Below are positions 8,979 to 19,408 of a stretch of 54,398 bases of DNA, one piece after another; within the stretch, counting starts at the first letter, position 1; each line of letters starts with the position of its first letter. Below the pieces are notes generated by a model, which had not been told where the DNA came from, ran no database searches, and saw only the letters and a program-made list of their open reading frames with translations. The translations under genes and the position numbers were made by a program. Source of the DNA: an uncultured Aeromonadales bacterium (GTDB taxonomy: Bacteria; Pseudomonadota; Gammaproteobacteria; Enterobacterales; Succinivibrionaceae); assembly GCA_902782145.1 (NCBI GenBank), contig CACZLZ010000015.1, forward strand, positions 1-54,398. The letters run 5' to 3'.

Positions 8979-9034
8979 CTAACGTAAGACTACGATCTGA
9001 AGTACATAAACTTATCGCCTTCACGTCAGATCAT

Positions 9035-9050
9035 TGTTCCACGTGAAACA
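9035..9050. promoter_or_regulatory. parS site 6
   Basis: TGTTCCACGTGAAACA is an exact fit, 186 bases from site 5. It retains the same preceding flank GCCTTCACGTCAGATCA. Confidence 0.93.
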
Positions 9051-9207
9051 GGTGGTTCCATTAACTAAGTATAAAGAATACGTCTGGATGAACAATTTCA
9101 TCCGAACTCATTCAACGGCTTTACCCTACCCTTTATAAGGTACACGTTAATCACTGACTAAAAGCCGTGCCTATAAGAACTCAAAACCCTTCTTCAAAGC
9201 AATCCAT

Positions 9208-9223
9208 TGTTCCACGTGAAACA
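9208..9223. promoter_or_regulatory. parS site 7
   Basis: TGTTCCACGTGAAACA is an exact fit, 173 bases from site 6. It is preceded by CTTCTTCAAAGCAATCCAT, related to the flanks of sites 3 and 5. Confidence 0.93.
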
Positions 9224-9316
9224 CTTGTTAGTTCGCACTTGAAACAACAATAACACTTACTAAAGATCCAAACCAAACGAACTCAATCCATGACTTTAAG
9301 ATTACTTTTCCGGCGA

Positions 9317-9332
9317 TGTTCCACATGAAACA
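9317..9332. promoter_or_regulatory. parS-like variant with CACATG core
   Basis: TGTTCCACATGAAACA lies 109 bases after site 7, repeating the canonical-then-variant pattern of the 186-bp units. Confidence 0.6.
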
Positions 9333-9543
9333 AGTTCACCTCATGCAACAAAACAGTTCAAGTGGCATCATAAGATCATGCTCTATATAGCCTCACCTAA
9401 TCAGTCCAGTTTTGAGCGATGGGTGACGTTTCACATAGAGTATCATTTGGAGAAAATCGATCATCTCGAAAATCAGCGCTTCTGGACTTTCTATGGATCC
9501 TTTGAAAGAAACATGCTCATGGCAGTATGGTTGCACAAACATA

Positions 9544-9559
9544 AGTTTCACGTGAAACA
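9544..9559. promoter_or_regulatory. parS site 8 (15/16)
   Basis: AGTTTCACGTGAAACA has only the first base off consensus. It is the right end of the array. Confidence 0.85.
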
Positions 9560-10575
9560 CGGAAGAGAACATATAGTTTTCATCCCAGGTTGAGCTTTTG
9601 CAGGATAGTTGCTTAAGAGTCGCTCAATGAAATGACTCATATAACTTTATTCTGACATAACCGCGCTAAATTTTTCACCTCTACCCTACTGTTCTGAACT
9701 CTCCAAAAAAATCATCAGAACTAACGTTGGAATATGACCTAAGATGCTCAATGACGCTTATGTTCAGTTTCTCAACAGTAACTACGATTTGAAATTTGCC
9801 TTTTCTTCAGCAGACAGTTTGGGTAAATTTCATTATGTGATCAAGGTAATACAAATTTAAGGTGCAAGTTAAGAGGGTAAGGCGTTATCATCACAGTGAT
9901 CCTTTTATGGCGAGCAAGCACAAATGGATCGGGTCACAGGAAGAGCGGCGAAACTACATCCTGTGACCACCCATCTGGCCTCTGGCAGTCTCTATCCCCC
10001 GATCTTATATTTTATATTCCCCCTCTCTGCTACACGATCCCAAGAGCCCGTGCCCGTTTTGACACCCGCGTCAAATTTAAGCTCGTTTTCTGACCAGGGA
10101 GAGCGCCGTCTGGCTCCTGGTGTCAGCCCTGCTTACCAAGGATCGGGGGTGCGAGGGGACGTTTATGGTAAAAATGGCCCGGGAAGGATGGAGAATGGTA
10201 ATTTGGGGGTGGGATGGACGGTGGGTGGGATCTTGGGGGTGATGGCGAGAGGGGGTATGATCACGAAAAAGAAGATTTGATGATCACGTTTTTGTGGAAC
10301 GGACGATCAGAAATTTGTATTGATAATGCTTAGATTTTGTAGATTTTCCAACAGTCTGTGAGCAAATCAAGTTCCCACTCCCCTACTCTATCTCACCCCC
10401 CACAACCAAACTATCTCGCCGGGCAATATTTCATGCCCGGATCTGACTGCAAGTATCAGATCTAATTAAACTAATCTTCTATTGCAGAAAATCAAATGGT
10501 CACTTAAGGCACAGACTAAGCCCACAGCAGACACTATGAAAAGTTGACTTAGGGAATTCTTTACAAGCACAAGGT
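9560..10575. other. Non-coding region between the parS array and gyrB, with a G-rich tract
   Basis: No gene is supported. Base composition changes abruptly. AT-rich DNA near 9600-9860 gives way to a G-rich plus strand at about 10134-10256, with runs of three to five G at 10205-10209, 10211-10213, 10223-10225, 10227-10229, 10235-10239 and 10251-10255. It then passes to C-rich DNA around 10374-10402. A hairpin CCGGGCA / TGCCCGG (10419-10425, 10434-10440) has no U tract on either side. Confidence 0.6.
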
Positions 10576-10602
10576 AAAAAAAAGGCCGGCAGATTCTGCC
10601 GG
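10576..10602 (-). terminator. Intrinsic terminator after gyrB
   Basis: CCGGCA / TGCCGG (10586-10591, 10597-10602) forms a stem followed on the minus strand by eight or more U. It lies about 30 bases past the gyrB stop and closes the dnaA-dnaN-recF-gyrB side. Confidence 0.85.
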
Positions 10603-10635
10603 TCCCAAAGGTGAATTTCAGTGAAATTCTAAATC

Positions 10636-14294
<3,659 letters not shown>

Positions 14295-14533
14295 TGAAAT
14301 CTCAGCGGGCAAGCCTCAACGGCTCATTAAAAAACATCATAATCAATCGCTAAATTATAGCAAAATTCACGTTGTAAATCGATCTGCCAACAGTTGGAAG
14401 AGTCCTTAGGATCAGACATTTTTGAAGATCCGAATGAAATGGATTGAGGAATTTTTCACATTAAGATCCATCATAAGACAATCAAAAAATTGTGCACAAA
14501 GACACAAGTTCAAAACCCGCGGCCAAATCCAAT

Positions 14534-14562
14534 AAAAAAGGGATCCGCATAAAACGGATCCC
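14534..14562 (-). terminator. Terminator between dnaN and recF built from GGATCC arms
   Basis: GGGATCCG / CGGATCCC (14540-14547, 14555-14562) forms an 8-bp stem with a 7-base loop, followed on the minus strand by six U. The stem is made of the GGATCC word that is abundant through the window. Confidence 0.8.
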
Positions 14563-14599
14563 CAGGATCATGAATAACAAATTTACGGAGTCTGTGATA

Positions 14600-15757
14600 T
14601 CAGAGCTGAACAAGCATGATGATGAACTTTTCAGAGCAGTAATTGTTGTTCTCAATAGGCTCAATAACCGAGGACTTGTCGGTCAGGCAGAAAAGAACAT
14701 CTTTGCAGGCAAGGCATTCCAGCACACTGGTGAGATACAGGCCGTTAATGGCAAAATGAAGATCCTGGCAGTCGCACTCAGGAAGGGGAAGCGTGCATGA
14801 AGAGGCTTCCTGGCTGGCATTCCTGGTCTTGAGGATCATCATCTGATCCTTGATATCAACGATCATTTTGCCCTTGTCCTCAGCCGTCAGCAGAACCTGG
14901 GCACTCTTCACTGCGGCAATCCAGGATTCTCGGTCAATCTTGATCTTGGCCTTGATCTGTTTCTCATTGGGAAAGACATGGTCCCCGTCGATGCACTTGT
15001 CATCAATCAGCTTGGTCACGAATGTGAATGACCCAGTGGTGAATTTGGCATAAGTCTGGCCCAGGGTAACTGTGATAGATGAGTCATCAGCGGCAATAAG
15101 TTTTCTGAGGGCGTTGATGCCATTCTTGGCAATGATAACCGAAGCAGTCTTCTCATCATCCTCTTCATTCAGGAGATCCATGGAGTAGAAGGAAAGACGG
15201 TGGGAATCGGAGGCGACACAGTGAAGCCTCTTGCTCTTCAGGGTAACATTGAGACCATTGAGAAAATGACGGACATCATCACTGGCCATGGCAAAAGCGG
15301 TGGCAGACAGAATGTCGGACAGTTCCCCCTGGGTAATATCGAAAGCCACTCGCGAGTCAACTTTTGTCATATTGGGGTAAAGATTGGCATCAAAAGTATT
15401 AATTTCATACTGATTGCTGCCATGAGTGGCGGTAAGTTTGCCGACAATAGTATCCACAGCGAAATAAATGCGGTCGTCATCCGGAGCCACCTTTCTGCCG
15501 GAATCTGACTTGCAGATGCTGTTAAGAGAGGCGGCAGGCACTGCCGCCTTTCCATACTCAGTCACCTGCAGCAGACTGGAGGGAATATCAACCATCATTT
15601 CAGACTCGTCATTGGCACTGACGAGTCTGAGCCGGTCCTCATCAAGATCCATCAGCACATTTTTCAGGATAGTTTTGTTTCCCTTATAACTCTGTGCCAG
15701 GGGAGCAATCATGTTCAGATACTTCAGAATGTCCGATTTTAGAACTGAAAATTCCAT
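14600..15757 (-). CDS. dnaN: DNA polymerase III beta sliding clamp
   Basis: The 385 residues (E. coli 366) form the ring-shaped processivity clamp that tethers Pol III and recruits other polymerases and Hda. The N-terminus (FSVLKSDILKYLNMIAPL), the LNGLNVTLKSKRLHCVASDSHRL block around 170-195 and the ILKTRN stretch fit the family. The C-terminal hydrophobic tail ends in IIMLVQL rather than the usual MPMRL, so the client-binding pocket edge differs. The ATG follows AGAGGAAAC. It lies 22 bases after dnaA, the usual dnaA-dnaN pair. Confidence 0.95.
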   Translation of the reverse strand: MEFSVLKSDILKYLNMIAPLAQSYKGNKTILKNVLMDLDEDRLRLVSANDESEMMVDIPSSLLQVTEYGKAAVPAASLNSICKSDSGRKVAPDDDRIYFAVDTIVGKLTATHGSNQYEINTFDANLYPNMTKVDSRVAFDITQGELSDILSATAFAMASDDVRHFLNGLNVTLKSKRLHCVASDSHRLSFYSMDLLNEEDDEKTASVIIAKNGINALRKLIAADDSSITVTLGQTYAKFTTGSFTFVTKLIDDKCIDGDHVFPNEKQIKAKIKIDRESWIAAVKSAQVLLTAEDKGKMIVDIKDQMMILKTRNASQEASSCTLPLPECDCQDLHFAINGLYLTSVLECLACKDVLFCLTDKSSVIEPIENNNYCSEKFIIMLVQL

Positions 15758-15779
15758 TGTTTCCTCTCAAAGCAAAGAA

Positions 15780-17324
15780 CTACACATTGAGTAGTTCAAT
15801 AATAGAATGATAATCACTGCTTACCTTCTGATCATTCTTGATTTTCTGATTCATGTTCTTACAGGCGGTAATAACAGTTGAATGGTGCTTGCCACCAAAC
15901 ATCTCACCCACTTCCTGAAAACTCTTCTGGGTAAGGTTTCTGATGATGAACATGGCAAGGTTACGGGGATATGCCACTGACTGGTAGCGCTTGTCGCTCT
16001 TCAACTGGGCAATGGTCACATGAAACTTCTCTGCCACCACCCGCATGATCTCATCAGCGTTCACCAGACGCTCCCGGGACTGGATCTGGACAGACAGAGC
16101 CTCCTTGGCAATATCCATAGTGACAGTATTGGTTTTATTGAACTCGCAGGCGGTGAGACAGTTCTTCAGTGCACCTTCAATCTCCCGGACATTTGCGGTC
16201 ACAATCCTGGCGATAAACATCTGCACTTCCTGGGGAATTTTCAGTTTAATATCCCGGGCCTTGGAGCCGATGATGGCAATACGCTCCTCATACTGGGGAG
16301 GCTCTATCTCAAAAGTAAGCCCTTCAGAAAGACGGGATGTTATCCGGGCATCCAACTTTTCAATTTCCTTGGGGTAAGTGTCGCAGGTGACAACAATCTG
16401 CCTGAGGTTTTCAAACAGGTTCTTGATGATGTAGAAAATCTGCTCCTGGGTTTTTTCTCCCTTGGCAATGAACTGAATGTCATCCAGAAGAAGGACATCC
16501 GCACTGGAGTAAAAGTCCTGGAGTTCTTCCAGTTTACTGCTTTTTGACTGAGTCTGATTGCTGCCGAAGATCTGGGTGAAATCCTGGAGAAAGTCACTGC
16601 CGTTCACATAAACCACGCGGCTGCTGGTATTTCGGCAGATCTCGTTGCCAATGGCATAAAGTAGGTGGGTTTTGCCCAGTCCGGGCTTTCCCAAAAGAAT
16701 GAGGGGATTACTCGATGTGTTGCCCGGATCCCTGGCGACATTCTGTGCAGCCCTCAGGGCTACGCTGTTGGAACTGCCCATGACAAAGTTGTTGAAAGTC
16801 TTGGACTTGAACATCCCGCTTTTGTCTTTTTGGGAGCCGTTTTTGGAACGCTGGAAAATATCAATGCAGTTGTCACGGCGTGATGACGGCCGGCTAGTCT
16901 CAGAATTCTCCCGAAGATGGATCTGCCTGGGATTATTATGGACGGGAGTAGCAGGTGTTTCATGCTTTGCCGGAGAAGGAGCGGGCGTATTCGGCGCAGG
17001 CTCAATTCTGTCCACTCTCTGTACAGAAACTTTATTAACAATTTTATTGACATTCTGAGGGGTGACCGAATTGGTCAGATCCGGGGCACCCTTCATAGTC
17101 AGAACAAGACCGCCGGATGTGTCCCCGCCGGAAACCTTGGTGTAGGCTTCCACGATCATGTTCAGATAAACCTTTTCGATATACTTGTAAATCATGGCAT
17201 TAGGACAGATGATCACAAGTTTGCCTTCATTGTTTTCGGCAATTAAAGGCTCTATCCACAGATTCATCTTGAAGCTGTCAATCTTTGAACCAAGGATTTC
17301 CTTGATCCGGGACCAAACATCCAT
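15780..17324 (-). CDS. dnaA: Chromosomal replication initiator DnaA
   Basis: This 514-residue AAA+ initiator has domain I at about 1-85, a Pro/Ala/Ser-rich linker (about 115-165), then Walker A GKPGLGKTHLL, Walker B LLLDDIQF and the sensor region. The C-terminal DnaA-box binding domain carries KHHSTV at 479-484 where E. coli has RDHTTV. Thus the base-contacting Asp433 is His480 and Thr435 is Ser482, and Gln408 is Asn. Arg399, Arg407, His434 and Thr436 are kept. I chose the ATG at 17324 (MDVWSRIKEILG) because domain I starts there; the longer TTG frame adds no known sequence. Three perfect DnaA boxes overlap its promoter, which suggests autoregulation. Confidence 0.97.
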   Translation of the reverse strand: MDVWSRIKEILGSKIDSFKMNLWIEPLIAENNEGKLVIICPNAMIYKYIEKVYLNMIVEAYTKVSGGDTSGGLVLTMKGAPDLTNSVTPQNVNKIVNKVSVQRVDRIEPAPNTPAPSPAKHETPATPVHNNPRQIHLRENSETSRPSSRRDNCIDIFQRSKNGSQKDKSGMFKSKTFNNFVMGSSNSVALRAAQNVARDPGNTSSNPLILLGKPGLGKTHLLYAIGNEICRNTSSRVVYVNGSDFLQDFTQIFGSNQTQSKSSKLEELQDFYSSADVLLLDDIQFIAKGEKTQEQIFYIIKNLFENLRQIVVTCDTYPKEIEKLDARITSRLSEGLTFEIEPPQYEERIAIIGSKARDIKLKIPQEVQMFIARIVTANVREIEGALKNCLTACEFNKTNTVTMDIAKEALSVQIQSRERLVNADEIMRVVAEKFHVTIAQLKSDKRYQSVAYPRNLAMFIIRNLTQKSFQEVGEMFGGKHHSTVITACKNMNQKIKNDQKVSSDYHSIIELLNV

Positions 17325-17664
17325 AAAACACCCATCAGTCACGATCGGATAAGGCCTGGCTGGCCTCAAAGACCCCGCGGCAGGCAGAAAAACAGCCGGA
17401 TCCTAACAGGCGGAGCATAACCGCACCCCGAACGGATCCGGAACAGACAGAGGAAACTGACTGACAAAACAGCCTGCATACAGCGTTACAGCATGAATAA
17501 GATCCTGACCGGCGAAACGGTTCCCGGAGAGAGGAATTCATGCGTGGCAGGCAGAGGAATAAAAGACAGTCAGAAGAGCATAACTGCAGTCGTAGAGCGT
17601 GAAACACGTCTGCAAGATAATAACGCAGACTGCCGGATCTGATCCGGACAGGAGCGCAGAAAAT

Positions 17665-17733
17665 TTATCCACATAAATTATCCACAACAGATCGACTTTC
17701 TCAAAGCGATTTTTTAGCAAGAATTGTGGATAA
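17665..17733. promoter_or_regulatory. Three perfect DnaA boxes
   Basis: TTATCCACA occurs at 17665-17673 and 17678-17686 in tandem. Its complement TGTGGATAA is at 17725-17733. All three match the strict E. coli box. The middle box overlaps the -10 of the likely dnaA promoter. The cluster could serve autoregulation, origin function or both. Confidence 0.9.
17677..17704 (-). promoter_or_regulatory. Likely dnaA promoter
   Basis: On the minus strand TTGAGA (17699-17704) and GATAAT (17677-17682) are 16 bases apart, each one base from consensus. The -10 overlaps a DnaA box, so DnaA binding would block it. Confidence 0.55.
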
Positions 17734-17950
17734 AACCCTTGATTTTTCCCTTCGTCCGTAAAGCCCGGAGATGGGTTCACAACACTTGACCAGGGGAGAT
17801 GCTACAGATCAGAACCCAAAACCGGCGGTGTTTTCTCCAGGTGCTCCCCGTCAGACCGTCTCAGGACGGCTATCTGACCGGAAAACACCACACTGGCAGA
17901 AGATCCCGGATGCGCCCAATGCCTCCCTGCCCTACTCACCTTTATCTTAC

Positions 17951-17980
17951 TCTGCTTTGCTTTGCTTTGCTCTGCCCTGC
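17951..17980. repeat. Six tandem pyrimidine pentamers (YYTGC)
   Basis: TCTGC, three TTTGC, TCTGC and CCTGC run in tandem. A related array lies on the opposite strand at 41715-41734. Confidence 0.8.
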
Positions 17981-18322
17981 CCGTCTCTTCTCTGACAGAC
18001 ACAGTTGCCTGCTGCCAGTTCTGCCCGGAACCACCCTGTTGTCTGCTACAGGGCCATCACCTGCTGCCATTGCCATCAGTTACAGATCGGCAAACGCTGA
18101 ACATGGAAAACAGCCCCCGCGCTGGTCCATACCATCACGGGATCCGGTCTGTTCCACCATCAGTCAATCCCGCCCAAACAGGACGGCCCTGCTAGCAAAT
18201 CTTAATCCGAGAGGAAACAGGTCCCGCCGCTGTGAAAGCAAAGCAACGTGAAAGCAAACAGAATTGGCAGGAGTTACCGGGATCCGGAAATTGGCTGTCT
18301 GAAAGCAGGATCACAATTTAAG

Positions 18323-18350
18323 TTGATATTTATTTTCACGATGGTAAAAT
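18323..18350 (+). promoter_or_regulatory. rpmH operon promoter
   Basis: TTGATA (18323-18328) and TAAAAT (18345-18350) have a 16-base spacer, about 80 bases before the rpmH start. Both hexamers are one base from consensus. Confidence 0.65.
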
Positions 18351-18431
18351 TCAACTGCTTTCCCTGTCCTCAGATGGGGAACGGTCGGTTTTGCCGAATT
18401 TTTTTACCAGTTAATGTAAGCGGAGATCACT

Positions 18432-18569
18432 ATGAAGCGCACTTACCAGCCCTCAGTAATCAAACGCGTTCGTACCCACGGCTTCCGCAGCCGTATGGCA
18501 ACTGCTGACGGCCGCAAGGTTCTGTCCCGCCGCCGTGCCAAGGGTCGCGCACGTTTGACCACTGTTTAA
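18432..18569 (+). CDS. rpmH: 50S ribosomal protein L34
   Basis: A 45-residue, Arg/Lys-rich protein beginning [18 protein letters not shown] and ending with GRARLTTV, the canonical L34 sequence and length. It sits in the large ribosomal subunit. GGAG precedes the ATG. Its TAA overlaps the rnpA ATG by one base (TAATG), so the two are translationally coupled, as in most bacteria. The gene is shorter than usual gene-finder cut-offs. Confidence 0.97.
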   Translation: MKRTYQPSVIKRVRTHGFRSRMATADGRKVLSRRRAKGRARLTTV

Positions 18570-19027
18570 TGGCCAACCTTAATTTCCAGCGGGAGTTACG
18601 CATCGTAACTCCCCGTCAGTACGACAACGTCTTCAAAAACCCTCTCAAAGCCTCTTCCCCTGCCCTCACCATCCTTGCCTGCACCAATGATCTGCCCCAT
18701 CTGCGGCTGGGTCTGATTGTGCCCAAAAAGGTCTTGGCCAAAGCTGTGGACCGCAACCGGATCAAGCGGCTCTGCCGCAACTTCTTCCGTCTCCATCAGC
18801 ACACTGCCCAGCCCCTGGATTACGTGGTGATCGCCAAGGGAGGGATCAGGAGCATGGAGAACAGTGACGTGGTGGCTCTCCTGGAGAAACTATGTACAGT
18901 AATCTCTCGCCGCTACAAAAAGCAGGCATCTGGCTCATCATCCTCTACCAGAAAACCCTCAGCAAAGTCATCGGAGGATGCTGCCGCTTCTCCCCAACCT
19001 GCTCCGAATACACCAAGCAGGCCATAG
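18569..19027 (+). CDS. rnpA: Ribonuclease P protein component, with a long tail
   Basis: This 152-residue protein (E. coli 119) is the protein subunit that helps the RNase P RNA process tRNA 5' ends. The core is typical: LRLGLIVPKKVLAKAV followed by the RNA-binding RNRIKRLCRNFFR motif near 68-80. From about residue 115 it runs into a Ser/Pro/Ala-rich tail without known function. That tail is encoded by the same DNA as the N-terminal half of yidD in another frame (overlap 18892-19027). The tail may be a by-product of keeping the frame open. Confidence 0.95.
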   Translation: MANLNFQRELRIVTPRQYDNVFKNPLKASSPALTILACTNDLPHLRLGLIVPKKVLAKAVDRNRIKRLCRNFFRLHQHTAQPLDYVVIAKGGIRSMENSDVVALLEKLCTVISRRYKKQASGSSSSTRKPSAKSSEDAAASPQPAPNTPSRP

Positions 19028-19152
19028 CAATCCACGGCTTCTTCAAGGGCTGTGCCCTGGGAGCCTGGCGGATCCTTCGCTGCAATCCCCTGAATCCCGG
19101 CGGCTTTGATCCCGTTCCACCCCGGAAGATCAAAAAGAAAAACTACGACTGA
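18892..19152 (+). CDS. yidD: Membrane protein insertion efficiency factor YidD
   Basis: An 86-residue protein with the conserved CCRFSPTCSEYTKQAI motif (cysteines near 30-37) and the tail NPGGFDPVPP. It is a small membrane-associated factor that aids YidC-dependent insertion. The start MYSNLSPLQKAGIWLI lines up with E. coli YidD from its first residue, so the unusually long 136-base overlap with rnpA is real rather than a start error. It lies between rnpA and yidC as usual. Confidence 0.95.
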   Translation: MYSNLSPLQKAGIWLIILYQKTLSKVIGGCCRFSPTCSEYTKQAIAIHGFFKGCALGAWRILRCNPLNPGGFDPVPPRKIKKKNYD

Positions 19153-19301
19153 GCGGGAAACACCAGTCCCGGCATGACCGAGACAAACTGCCGTTCTCTC
19201 CTCCCTCCGCTGTCATTCCGCTTTCCCGGAATCGGTCCCTCCAGCGTTCTTTTCCCGCCGCGCCGATACCTTTGCCCAAGCCCGGCAAATACCCCGGCAA
19301 A

Positions 19302-19330
19302 TTGCAAGATCAGCGCTTTTTATATATAAT
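19302..19330 (+). promoter_or_regulatory. yidC promoter
   Basis: TTGCAA (19302-19307) and a perfect TATAAT (19325-19330) with an optimal 17-base spacer lie about 80 bases before yidC. yidC can therefore be transcribed apart from rpmH-rnpA-yidD. Confidence 0.75.
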
Positions 19331-19408
19331 CGCCATTATTTTTGCAGGATCGATCACAACTTTTACTAACTGATCCTTACCAAAAGAACATTAACATCCG
19401 GCGATATT

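Larger units (their letters stand above)
8847..9032. repeat. 186-bp tandem repeat, unit 2
   Basis: This is the second copy of the 186-bp unit. The next base starts another ATTGTTCCACGTGAAACA, so a third unit begins at 9033 but diverges right after the parS site. Confidence 0.9.
17325..18431. other. dnaA-rpmH divergent intergenic region
   Basis: This 1.1-kb stretch between divergent dnaA and rpmH is the place where Pseudomonas keeps oriC. It holds three DnaA boxes over the dnaA promoter, the rpmH promoter, a run of pyrimidine pentamers (17951-17980) and a long-looped GGATCC inverted repeat (CCGGATCC at 17396-17403 with GGATCCGG at 17434-17441). The middle part, about 17760-18300, shows no coding pattern. 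Confidence 0.6.

Noticed and set aside
8376-9559. CRISPR array
   Set aside because: Repeats are 16-base palindromes at 37-186 base spacing without uniform spacers or cas genes; they match parS.
9378-9593. 71-codon open frame in the parS region
   Set aside because: It contains a parS palindrome, has no ribosome site and no recognisable domain.
9896-10280. Two overlapping open frames before gyrB
   Set aside because: Low-complexity Gly/Arg and Pro content from the G-rich tract; no start signals.
7794-10635. oriC placed in the long gap before gyrB
   Set aside because: No TTATCCACA or GATC cluster; the repeats are ParB sites. Partition rather than initiation is the better reading.
17771-18508. 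Several open frames upstream of rpmH
   Set aside because: They overlap each other in different frames across low-complexity pyrimidine DNA and promoter elements; none has a family pattern.
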